From Sphingomonadaceae bacterium (lineage in GTDB: Bacteria > Pseudomonadota > Alphaproteobacteria > Sphingomonadales > Sphingomonadaceae), in contig CANEVG010000020.1 in the NCBI GenBank assembly GCA_947442095.1, positions 1 to 18,438 of the forward strand: DNA of 18,438 nucleotides. The letters run 5' to 3'. A model generated the notes under the pieces. That model was given only the letters and a program-made list of their open reading frames with translations, did no database searches and was not told the DNA's origin. Shown here in pieces: positions 7,542 through 14,508 of this stretch (positions are counted from its first letter, which is position 1; every line of letters starts with the position of its first letter). Position numbers and translations under genes: made by a program.

Positions 7542-8867
7542 TCAGATGTAGTGCAGGTAATAGGCGAGCTGTTCGTCTTCGCTCTTTTCCGAAACGATCC
7601 GAATTTCCTCGCGCTTGATCGCGATGAAGTTGTCGATCAGTTCCTGCCCGACGGCTGCGCCGAGCACGGTATCCGCCTCCAGCGCGTCGAGCGCTGCTGT
7701 CAGATCGTACGGCGTGTGGCGGTCGGTGTTGATCGTCTCCAGCCCGTCGTTCAACTCCTGTGGCGGAAGCGGATACTCGTTTTCCAGCCCAAGCAGCGCG
7801 GCCTGCAGCAGCGCAGCCATCGCGAAATAAGGGCTGGCGGCGCAATCGGCGAGCCGGTGTTCGATACGAGCGGCAGAGCCGGTTTCGGCCGAGACGCGCA
7901 CGGTCACGCTGCGATGGTCGATGCCCCAGTTGGCCCAATATCCAGAAAGGCTGGCGGGCTGGAGGCGGGCATAGCTGTTTACTGTGGGGGCCATGATGGC
8001 CGAGAGCGCCTCATGGTGCTGCAGCATTCCAGCGATGCAGCCTTTCATGGTGTCCGAAAGCGTGTCGCTCGCCACATCATCGGCAAAGGCGTTGGCGCCG
8101 TCGGCCTTGGTGAAGCTCAGGTTGAAATGCAGCCCGCTGCCTGCCTTCTCGGCAAAGGGCTTGGGCAGGAACGACAGCAGGTAGCCGCGCTTATAGAGGA
8201 CCTCGCGCGCCATCTGGCGGAAAAGGAACGCATCGTCCGCCGCCTTCATCGCGTCGGCAAAGCGCAAGGTCAGCTCGAACTGCGGGGCATCGTATTCGGC
8301 GTTGATGGACTCGATGGGAATGCCGCAGGCCGCAGCTGTCGCCCAGATATCCTCGATCAGCCCCGCCGGATCGGCAAATGGCCCTGTGCCATAAACGAAC
8401 GCGCCGGGCGTTTCATAGGGCACCCATTCGCCGTCCGGGCCGCGCTGGAAGATATAGGCTTCCAGCTCGATGCCGATCATCGGATCGAGCCCGCGCGCGC
8501 GCCATGCCTCGATCGCGCGGGCAAGCGCGCTGCGGCCGCACAGCGCGAAGGGTTCACCCTGAAAGCGCAAGTTTCCGAGCGCGATCTGCGTGTTGGTCTC
8601 CCACGAAGGGCGCAAGGCTGCGGGATCGAACGTCAGTTCCATGTCCGGCAGACCGGTCAGCAGTCCGCCGCCCGGCGCGGCCACAAGCTGCCGGTCATAC
8701 GTCACGGCATATGTGCCCACGCACATCCGCGCGTGGCCCTTATGCGCCTCGCTCATCGGCACATATTTTCCGCGCGCTAGATTGAGCTGGTCGGCGAAAA
8801 GAATGCGGCACCTTTCAAAGCTTTCGGCGCGCACCTGCTGCGGTTCGATCTTGGACATGCGGTTCAT
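7542..8867 (-). CDS. Glutamine-synthetase-like gamma-glutamyl-amine ligase
   Basis: The 441-residue protein has the GS catalytic core: Glu134 and Glu136 (GIELEAYI), Glu191 and Glu198 (EYDAPQFE), His247 (GSGLHFN), Arg301 (NSYARL), Arg319/Arg324 (HRSVTVRV) and Glu336/Arg338 (IEHRL). The position of E. coli GS Glu327, the flap glutamate that helps deprotonate ammonia, aligns with Leu307 in PASLSGYW. That suggests the acceptor is an organic amine, not ammonia. Relatives include AtdA1/TdnQ, which make gamma-glutamylanilide, and PuuA for putrescine. The protein is cytoplasmic and ATP-dependent. It starts 11 nt after the P450 stop with an AAGGGGAGAG site. Together with the GATase-like gene at 11246-12088 it suggests a gamma-glutamylated intermediate. 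It is unlikely to be the housekeeping GS. Confidence 0.9.
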   Translation of the reverse strand: MNRMSKIEPQQVRAESFERCRILFADQLNLARGKYVPMSEAHKGHARMCVGTYAVTYDRQLVAAPGGGLLTGLPDMELTFDPAALRPSWETNTQIALGNLRFQGEPFALCGRSALARAIEAWRARGLDPMIGIELEAYIFQRGPDGEWVPYETPGAFVYGTGPFADPAGLIEDIWATAAACGIPIESINAEYDAPQFELTLRFADAMKAADDAFLFRQMAREVLYKRGYLLSFLPKPFAEKAGSGLHFNLSFTKADGANAFADDVASDTLSDTMKGCIAGMLQHHEALSAIMAPTVNSYARLQPASLSGYWANWGIDHRSVTVRVSAETGSAARIEHRLADCAASPYFAMAALLQAALLGLENEYPLPPQELNDGLETINTDRHTPYDLTAALDALEADTVLGAAVGQELIDNFIAIKREEIRIVSEKSEDEQLAYYLHYI

Positions 8868-8878
8868 TTCTCTCCCCT

Positions 8879-10144
8879 TCAGCGCGCGCGCACGCGCACT
8901 GGCAGATGCTTTATGCCGTGAATGAAGTTGCTGCGCAGGTATGCGTGATCAGCCACTTGTTCGATCCCGGTCAGCCGCTTCGCCAGTTCCTGCAAGACGA
9001 TAGCGACTTCGAGCTTCGCTAGCCACATACCCAGGCAGATATGCGGGCCTCCCTGTCCGAACGCGAGGAACGGATTGCGCTGGCGCATGAGATCGATGCG
9101 GTAGGGATCGGCGATCGCGGTCTCGTCGCGGTTGCCAGAGAGAAACCAAAGCAGCACTTTGTCGCCTTCGCGCACCTGCCGGTCATGAAAAGTGAAATCA
9201 CGCATGGCGGTGCGGCGGAAATGGGTGGTGGGGGATGCATAGCGGATCATCTCGTCCGCCGCCGCTTCCCAGCTTGCAATTTCGCCGCGCTGTAGCTGGC
9301 CGAGCAGCGCCGGATCATTCGCCAGCGCATGGATCGTGGCCGAGATCGAATAGCGCGTCGTGTCGTTGCCGGCCGCCACCAGCAGGCAGAAGAAATTGCG
9401 GAACTCGTCGCGCGACATCTGTGCGCCGCTGCTGGTGGGCTCGCGGCACAAGTTGAGCACGCCGATCTGTTCGCCCGCGTCCATCCGGTCGAGCAGGCCG
9501 TTGGCATAATCGAACAGATCAACCGCCGCGGGCGAACGGAACGGCAGCATGCGGTAGGCATCGCTATCCAGCTGATCGACCACGAAATTGGTGTAGTCCG
9601 GATCGGCGTTGGAAATCAGCGCATCGCCCTTTTCCACCAGCCACGGCCCGTCTTCCTGCGGCACGCCCATGATCTGCGCCAGCATCTGCATCGGCAGGCG
9701 GCGCGCGATGCGGTCCACAGCGTCGAACTCGCCTTCTGCCAGCGCGACATCAAGCAGTTCGGTCACGATCTTGCGGATCTGATCCTCGAACTGGGCTACC
9801 GTGCTTTTGGAGAAGGCCTTGGACACCAGCGCGCGAAAGCCCCGGTGGTGCGGCGCGTCGGTTTCCTGAAAGGTCTTGCGTGCCTCCACTTCCTCGGGGC
9901 TTTGATCCTCCATGCGGATGCCGCGCGCGGAGGACAGCAGGTCGGCCTGCCGGTTCAGCTCCAGCAGATCGGCATGGCGCGTGACCGACCAGAAGCCGGT
10001 CTCGCCGCTCGCCATGTCAGACCACGCCATCGGGTCCTCGCGCCGCATGCGGTCGAAGGTCGCGAAGGGCGCACCCTCGTTGAAGGCATCGAGCGAGGAG
10101 AGATCGACGTGGGGGTCGGTCTGGCGCGAAAAGGCATAGGACAT
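8879..10144 (-). CDS. Bacterial cytochrome P450 monooxygenase
   Basis: The product has 421 residues from the ATG at 10144, chosen because an AGGAG site precedes it; the frame extends 41 codons further without family similarity. It has the I-helix oxygen-activation motif AGNDTT (258-263), the K-helix ExxR as EMIR (298-301), and the haem-thiolate loop FGQGGPHICLG with Cys370 as iron ligand. There is no membrane anchor, so it is a soluble class I enzyme that needs a ferredoxin and reductase; none is encoded in the window. It is first in an operon with the GS-like and ALDH genes and divergent from the extradiol dioxygenase. It may hydroxylate an aromatic ring or oxidise a C-N bond. P450 plus GS-like genes also occur in mycobacterial morpholine/piperidine clusters, as I recall. 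The substrate is unknown. Confidence 0.95.
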   Translation of the reverse strand: MSYAFSRQTDPHVDLSSLDAFNEGAPFATFDRMRREDPMAWSDMASGETGFWSVTRHADLLELNRQADLLSSARGIRMEDQSPEEVEARKTFQETDAPHHRGFRALVSKAFSKSTVAQFEDQIRKIVTELLDVALAEGEFDAVDRIARRLPMQMLAQIMGVPQEDGPWLVEKGDALISNADPDYTNFVVDQLDSDAYRMLPFRSPAAVDLFDYANGLLDRMDAGEQIGVLNLCREPTSSGAQMSRDEFRNFFCLLVAAGNDTTRYSISATIHALANDPALLGQLQRGEIASWEAAADEMIRYASPTTHFRRTAMRDFTFHDRQVREGDKVLLWFLSGNRDETAIADPYRIDLMRQRNPFLAFGQGGPHICLGMWLAKLEVAIVLQELAKRLTGIEQVADHAYLRSNFIHGIKHLPVRVRAR

Positions 10145-10296
10145 GGAAGGCTCCTGTTCGATTGTCGTGCTAGTCGCTTGGCGGCCAACGGGACTTGGCA
10201 GAACCGGACAGAGTGGGAAGGGGGCCTTCTGATCGGGCCTTTGTGGTTCTAATGCAGCGATCAGCAATCCCTCTCAAGCACGCAAGGAGCAGCCTC
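10145..10296. promoter_or_regulatory. Divergent intergenic region, P450 operon / extradiol dioxygenase
   Basis: This 152-nt gap must hold both outward promoters. A short palindrome, TTGG-CGG-CCAA, lies at 10178-10188, and a GGGCCTT direct repeat occurs twice near 10223-10241. No convincing -10/-35 pair is visible on either strand. No regulator gene is adjacent, so control may come from the TetR or one of the AraC proteins. Confidence 0.4.
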
Positions 10297-11151
10297 ATGG
10301 GCGAAATCATCGGAGCCGGTCTGGTCGCCCACGCGCCGACCATCATGATGTCCGAGGCGGACCGCTACGAACTCAACGAGGGCAAGGAGATCAGCCTGGT
10401 GCCCGGGCTCCACCGGCTGAAACGCGAAGTTCTGGATGTGCTGAAGCCCGATGTGATCGTGCTGTTCGATACGCACTGGTTCACGATCGTGGAATTTTGC
10501 ATCGCCGCCCATGCGCGCCGGACGGGGCTGTTCACGTCAGATGAATTGCCGCGCGGGATGAAGCAGATCCCATATGACATTCCCGGCTGCCCGGAGCTTG
10601 CCCATGCCATGGCCTTGCGCGCAAGCGAGCACGGCGTGCGTACCACGGCGAACGATGATCCCTATTTGCCGATGCACTACCCCACGGTGAACCTCTCCAC
10701 CTTCCTGCAAGGCGAAGAGCAGTGGATTTCGGTGAGCCACGCTTATTCGGGCGAGCCGCACAACTTCCTCGGTGTGGGTGCAGGGATCGGGCAGGCGATC
10801 CGGGAATCCGACAAGCGCGTGGTACTGATCGCCAGCGGATCGATGAGCCACCGGTTCTGGTCGTTCGACCAGATCGCACAGCACGAGGCTTCGGACCCGA
10901 TCCACATTTCCAGCCCCGAAGCGCGCGAGGCGGACCTCGAACGGCTGCGCTGGTTTGCGGAAGGCAATCACGCGGCAGTTATCGACTCCATGCCGGATTA
11001 CTTGCGCCATGCGCCCGAGGCGCGCTTCGGGCACTACCTGATGATGGCCGCGGCTTGCGGCGGACATGACTGGAAGGCCAAGGGGCGGCAGTTTTCAGAC
11101 TACGAGAACGCGACCGGGACGAGCCAGGTGCATGTTTGGTTTGATATGTAA
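10297..11151 (+). CDS. Class III extradiol ring-cleavage dioxygenase, HpaD-like
   Basis: The product has 284 residues and starts at the ATG 8 nt after an AAGGAG site; the frame extends 34 codons upstream without support. It belongs to the LigB/HpaD superfamily. Likely Fe(II) ligands are His12 (VAHAPTIM), His60 (LFDTHW) and Glu270 (SDYENATGTSQV), and His185 lies in the conserved SGSMSHRF motif. The DTHW, SGSxSHRF and GTxQV landmarks match the E. coli homoprotocatechuate 2,3-dioxygenase HpaD as I remember it. It would cleave a catechol such as 3,4-dihydroxyphenylacetate next to the diol and give a semialdehyde, which the HpaE-like ALDH could oxidise. It is transcribed alone. Other catecholic or aminophenolic substrates are possible. 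Confidence 0.9.
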   Translation: MGEIIGAGLVAHAPTIMMSEADRYELNEGKEISLVPGLHRLKREVLDVLKPDVIVLFDTHWFTIVEFCIAAHARRTGLFTSDELPRGMKQIPYDIPGCPELAHAMALRASEHGVRTTANDDPYLPMHYPTVNLSTFLQGEEQWISVSHAYSGEPHNFLGVGAGIGQAIRESDKRVVLIASGSMSHRFWSFDQIAQHEASDPIHISSPEAREADLERLRWFAEGNHAAVIDSMPDYLRHAPEARFGHYLMMAAACGGHDWKAKGRQFSDYENATGTSQVHVWFDM

Positions 11152-11162
11152 GCCCACCGATT

Positions 11163-11233
11163 CCGTTCGTGCCGAGCGAGGTCGAGACACCTGACGCCTC
11201 GCACGGTGTCTCGACTTCGCTCGACACGAACGG
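11163..11233. terminator. Long hairpin repeat between convergent genes (bidirectional terminator, sphingomonad-type repeat)
   Basis: Two 29-nt arms, 11163-11191 and 11205-11233, are near-perfect reverse complements (two mismatches, one a G-U pair in RNA) around a 13-nt loop. The core is GTCGAGACACC and GGTGTCTCGAC with outer CCGTTCGTG and CACGAACGG. It starts 11 nt after the dioxygenase stop and ends 12 nt before the stop of the convergent GATase gene, so it can end transcription from both sides. There is no strong U-tract. Sequences of this type (TCGAGCGAAGTCGAGACAC) are, in my memory, dispersed in many sphingomonad genomes. Confidence 0.8.
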
Positions 11234-11245
11234 GGCGGAAGAGGC

Positions 11246-12088
11246 TTATCGGCCGACCAGCACCTTCGCCTCGATCCACGCCAGAATTTCCGCCCGGCGC
11301 GTGCGGTCATCGAGCACGTCATCGTCCACACCAAGCTGCCAAGCCAGCCCTGCATCAGCCGGGTTGGCCGCCAGCGCGGTGAGCCTGTCGCGGTAGGCCA
11401 CCAGCTCGGCCATATCGGCAAAGAACCCCTGTGTGACCATGTCTTCAGCGTAGAGCGTATAAAGCTGCACGAGCTGCTGCAGATCGAATTCGGGGTGATA
11501 CTGCACTGCCCAGACTTCGCTCCGGCCCAGCGGGATTACCGCCGCCTGGATTTCGCTGTGGGCGTTGGAGGCGAGCAGGGTGGCGCTTTCGGGTAGACGG
11601 ATCACTTCATCGTAGTGGATGCAAGGCGCATCGAAGACCGGGGCCTTGCCCTTGAACATCGGATGCTTGGCGCCCGCTTCGTTGAGCAGGATCTTGCGCG
11701 CAAAGCCCACTTCGCGGCCCTTGGGATTGAACGCCACTTCGCCGCCCGCGGCCATCGCGGCAATCTGCAGACCCCAGCATGAGCCGAAGATCGGAAGGCC
11801 TGCCTCCGCCGCCTCGTTCAGAAGCGCGATCTGGTTGGTGACTTCGAAGTTCGCGTCATAGGCATGAAGCGCCGAGCCCGTCACGACAAACCCGGCGTAA
11901 TCCCCCCAGGTGCGCCCTTCGGGGATTAATGCACCTGCATCGGCCCCGTGGATCACGTCGAGCGCGATCTCGGGATAATGCGCGGCAATCGCCTCGATGT
12001 AGATCTCGCTCGAGGTGCGCACGCCCAGTTCATGCGCGCGCGCGCACTTTTCGGCGGTGTTGCCTTCCATCAGCAGCAGTCGGGTCAT
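11246..12088 (-). CDS. Class I glutamine-amidotransferase-fold protein, candidate gamma-glutamyl hydrolase
   Basis: The 280-residue protein carries the GATase class I catalytic triad: nucleophile Cys104 (FGSCWGLQ), His198 and Glu200 (QYHPEFD). The arrangement is like the GMP-synthase glutaminase domain, but no synthetase partner domain is attached. Such stand-alone proteins accompany GS-like ligases in aniline-dioxygenase clusters (TdnT/AtdA2 type), where they are linked to gamma-glutamyl-amine turnover; PuuD does a comparable job with a different motif set. It therefore may hydrolyse the gamma-glutamyl product of the GS-like enzyme encoded at 7542-8867. It follows the AraC-family gene by 15 nt in the same direction, with AGGA 8 nt before the ATG. 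The function is inferred from family and context. Confidence 0.88.
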   Translation of the reverse strand: MTRLLLMEGNTAEKCARAHELGVRTSSEIYIEAIAAHYPEIALDVIHGADAGALIPEGRTWGDYAGFVVTGSALHAYDANFEVTNQIALLNEAAEAGLPIFGSCWGLQIAAMAAGGEVAFNPKGREVGFARKILLNEAGAKHPMFKGKAPVFDAPCIHYDEVIRLPESATLLASNAHSEIQAAVIPLGRSEVWAVQYHPEFDLQQLVQLYTLYAEDMVTQGFFADMAELVAYRDRLTALAANPADAGLAWQLGVDDDVLDDRTRRAEILAWIEAKVLVGR

Positions 12089-12103
12089 GGCAAATCCTGA
12101 ATG

Positions 12104-13117
12104 TCAGTGCGCCGTCGCGGCGAGTTTGGCACGGTAGGCCTGCGGGGACACTCCGCTCCAGCGGTGAAAGGCGCGAGTGAAGTTGCTGTGCTCGGCATAG
12201 CCCAGCCTTAGCGCGATCTGCGCGATCGACAAATCCGGTCGAACGCGAAATTCGAACACCGCCTGCCGCATCCGGCATTCATCGAGCACTTGCTGGAACG
12301 AGGAGCCCTGCTCGGTCAGCTTGCGGCGCATCGTCCGGCTCGACATGCCGATCTCGCGTGCAAAGCGTTCCTGCTCGATGCCGCACGTGTTGAGATCGCG
12401 CAGCACCATCTGGCTTAGCCGGTCGACCAGCGGGGTCTTGCGGCGCTTCTCGACAATCGAACGGCTGAGCAAGCGCACATCGCCAGCGCCCGGAAGTGCA
12501 GGGGCGGGCAGGGCGAGATCGAGCATCGCGGCGGGGAAGCGGATCTGGTTGCTGTCAGCGCCGAAGGTGCAGGGCGCGCGCACGACTTTGCCGATATCGC
12601 CGCGCATCTCATGGGCGTCGGCCTCGAACGCAAACTCGATCTTGTCCCAGCCGCCGCCTGGATGCCCCACAATGCCGCGCTTCAGGATCTGGCCCACAAT
12701 ACCCAGCGTGAACATCGCATCATTATGGCGCGGCCAGATATCGGGATCGAGAATGCGATAGCTGACCGAGGCCATGTCATCCTCGAGGCCAAGCCGGATA
12801 TCGGTGCAATCCTGGAGCAGCGAAAAGTAATCGACTAGGCGCCGCAGCGCCGATCCGACTTTGCCGGCCGCGTTGATCGCATTGCCCAAGGGGCCAAGCG
12901 CGGCGAGATCATAGGTGCCGCCGGCCAGCCAAGGGATTGTGACATCGCGGGTGCGCGCGACGACCTGTTCCGAGAAACGCACGAATTCTGCCAAGGGCAT
13001 AGATTCCGGCATCGCCTGCGATGCTGCAGCGCAAGGGTTTGGGCAGGGCAGTTCGCTATCCGGCAGATAGCTCTCCCAGCCCTGCATGGCTTCGGCTCGC
13101 ACGGTCGCTGGCGCCAT
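12104..13117 (-). CDS. AraC-family transcriptional regulator
   Basis: This 337-residue protein has a variable N-terminal sensing domain (about residues 35-220, of the Arabinose_bd-like type common in long AraC regulators). The C-terminal double helix-turn-helix spans about residues 235-333. It includes IGMSSRTMRRKLTEQGSSFQ and the diagnostic IAQIALRLGYAEHSNFTRAF stretch followed by GVSPQAYR. The ATG at 13117 has AAGGGGA 7 nt upstream. It is divergent from the MFS-gabD-gabT operon and upstream of the GATase gene in the same transcript, so it may control both, probably as an activator responding to the amine or its gamma-glutamyl form. The target is inferred from position. Confidence 0.94.
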   Translation of the reverse strand: MAPATVRAEAMQGWESYLPDSELPCPNPCAAASQAMPESMPLAEFVRFSEQVVARTRDVTIPWLAGGTYDLAALGPLGNAINAAGKVGSALRRLVDYFSLLQDCTDIRLGLEDDMASVSYRILDPDIWPRHNDAMFTLGIVGQILKRGIVGHPGGGWDKIEFAFEADAHEMRGDIGKVVRAPCTFGADSNQIRFPAAMLDLALPAPALPGAGDVRLLSRSIVEKRRKTPLVDRLSQMVLRDLNTCGIEQERFAREIGMSSRTMRRKLTEQGSSFQQVLDECRMRQAVFEFRVRPDLSIAQIALRLGYAEHSNFTRAFHRWSGVSPQAYRAKLAATAH

Positions 13118-13310
13118 TATGTTTCCCCTTTTGTCGTTGCGGGAAAGCTATGCGATTCGGCCTCCGCCGATATTGATCCAATCTATCAAAAAGTGACCGG
13201 ATCGCGCAGAACAATCTCGTGGACGCCGCGGCAGGAATGTCCGATCCTGCCAAGCGAGCGAACCGGTGCCGTGCGAGGTCGCTGACCGATCCTGAGGAGT
13301 TCCATTGCCG
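13118..13310. promoter_or_regulatory. Divergent intergenic region, araC-GATase / MFS-gabDT
   Basis: This 193-nt gap separates two divergent operons. A short AT-rich palindrome, ATTGATCCAAT, lies at 13172-13182 in otherwise GC-rich DNA. A 9-nt direct repeat, CCGATCCTG, occurs at 13241-13249 and 13286-13294, 45 nt apart. Either could be a regulator site, but both are short enough to be chance. No strong promoter hexamer pair is seen. Confidence 0.4.
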
Positions 13311-14483
13311 ATGGCCACTGCTGCACGCCGCGAAGTTGACGTCAACGGCTGGCCCGCGATCCTTTGCGCTGTCATCCTCGGTACCATTGGCGTGCTCTCG
13401 TTCATCATCCAGCCCGGCATTGTGCAGGGCTATGTTACGCAGCTTGGCGTGAGCGAGGCGGCGGCGGTCAATCTCGCGGGGGTGGAGATGCTCGGCGTCG
13501 CGCTCGCGACCATTTTCATCGCGCTGTGGGGCACGCGGATCAACTGGCGCTGGATTGTTGCGGGCGGGCTCGTCATAGGCGCGGCGGGCAACTTCGCCTC
13601 GATCGGCGCGGCGCAAGGCGGGCCATTCGAGGTGTTCCGCTTCATCGCCGGATTGGGGGAGGGCACGATCACCTCGATCAGCTTCACCTTTGTCGGTGTG
13701 ACGCTGCGCGCCGAGCGCAATCTGGCGCTCTATCTCACGCTGCTCCTCACCTATGGCGCGTTCGGGCTGTGGTATCTGCCCGAGTTCCTCAACGTCTATG
13801 GCCTTGATGCGATGTTTGCGGGGTTTGCGGTGCTGACCCTGCTCGCGCTTGGCACGCTGCCGTTCCTGCCGCACGCCTTTTCGGCGGAGCAAATGGTCAA
13901 TCCCGAAGCGCGCCAGCTGCCCACCGCGCTGCTGATCGTCGCGCTTGCAGGTGTGCTCGCCTATAACGTGGCTCAGGGTATCGCCTGGGCCGTGCTGTTC
14001 CTTGTCGGCATTGGCGCGGGCCTGGAAGAGCAGGCCGTCGCCAACGCACTGTTTCTCTCGCAGATCCTCGCGGTCGGCGGTGCGCTTGCATCCGTGTTCC
14101 TCGCAGGCCGCGTCAGCCGCAACGGAGCGATAGCGTTTGGCATATTGGCAGGCGCGGCCAGCATCGTGCTGCTGATGGGCCAGCCCAGCCTCACGCTGTT
14201 CGTGGCCGGGGTTTGCGGGTTCAACGTGCTGTGGAACTTCGTGCTGCCGTTCATTCTTGGCCGCGTCTGCGATTTTGACGAGAGCGGGCGGATGATGTCG
14301 TTTGCGATCATGATGCAGATGATCGGGCTGGGCGGCGGGCCGCTGATTGCCGGGCAATTGCTCGATGGTTCGGGTTATCGCTCCGCCGAAATGCTGTGCA
14401 TCGCGCTCTTCCTTGTCAGCTATGCACTGCTGCTGGTACCGATCCGCAAGCATCAGGCGCTCACCGCGCTGCGCGTTTCCTAA
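13311..14483 (+). CDS. Major facilitator superfamily transporter
   Basis: This is an approximately 390-residue protein with about 12 predicted hydrophobic segments. The loop after the second segment has GTRINWRW in the place of the usual MFS GxxxDRxGRR motif. RFIAGLGEGTITSISFTFVG resembles the TM4-TM5 region of drug/organic-anion MFS members. The start is uncertain: ATG at 13311 is 11 nt from an AGGAG, and TTG at 13305 is 5 nt from the same site and would add two residues. It heads an operon with gabD (25-nt gap) and gabT, so it probably imports the substrate or an amino-acid-like intermediate such as 4-aminobutyrate. Export of a product is the alternative. Confidence 0.92.
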   Translation: MATAARREVDVNGWPAILCAVILGTIGVLSFIIQPGIVQGYVTQLGVSEAAAVNLAGVEMLGVALATIFIALWGTRINWRWIVAGGLVIGAAGNFASIGAAQGGPFEVFRFIAGLGEGTITSISFTFVGVTLRAERNLALYLTLLLTYGAFGLWYLPEFLNVYGLDAMFAGFAVLTLLALGTLPFLPHAFSAEQMVNPEARQLPTALLIVALAGVLAYNVAQGIAWAVLFLVGIGAGLEEQAVANALFLSQILAVGGALASVFLAGRVSRNGAIAFGILAGAASIVLLMGQPSLTLFVAGVCGFNVLWNFVLPFILGRVCDFDESGRMMSFAIMMQMIGLGGGPLIAGQLLDGSGYRSAEMLCIALFLVSYALLLVPIRKHQALTALRVS

Positions 14484-14508
14484 AGTCCCCTTTCTGAAGG
14501 ACCAATCT

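Noticed and set aside
11246..12088. Assignment as PuuD or as carbamoyl-phosphate/anthranilate synthase glutaminase subunit
   Set aside because: The FGSCWGLQ and QYHPEF motifs and the lack of a partner synthetase gene fit stand-alone GMP-synthase-like GATase proteins of the TdnT/AtdA2 type better; PuuD has a different motif context.
13241..13294. CCGATCCTG direct repeats as AraC sites
   Set aside because: A 9-nt repeat 45 nt apart in GC-rich DNA can arise by chance, and AraC half-sites are usually about 21 nt apart; kept only as a remark in the intergenic entry.
14347..14508. N-terminal extension of gabD to the ATG at 14347
   Set aside because: It would lie within the MFS gene. The GTG at 14509 has a well-spaced AAGGA and gives the normal GabD N-terminus.
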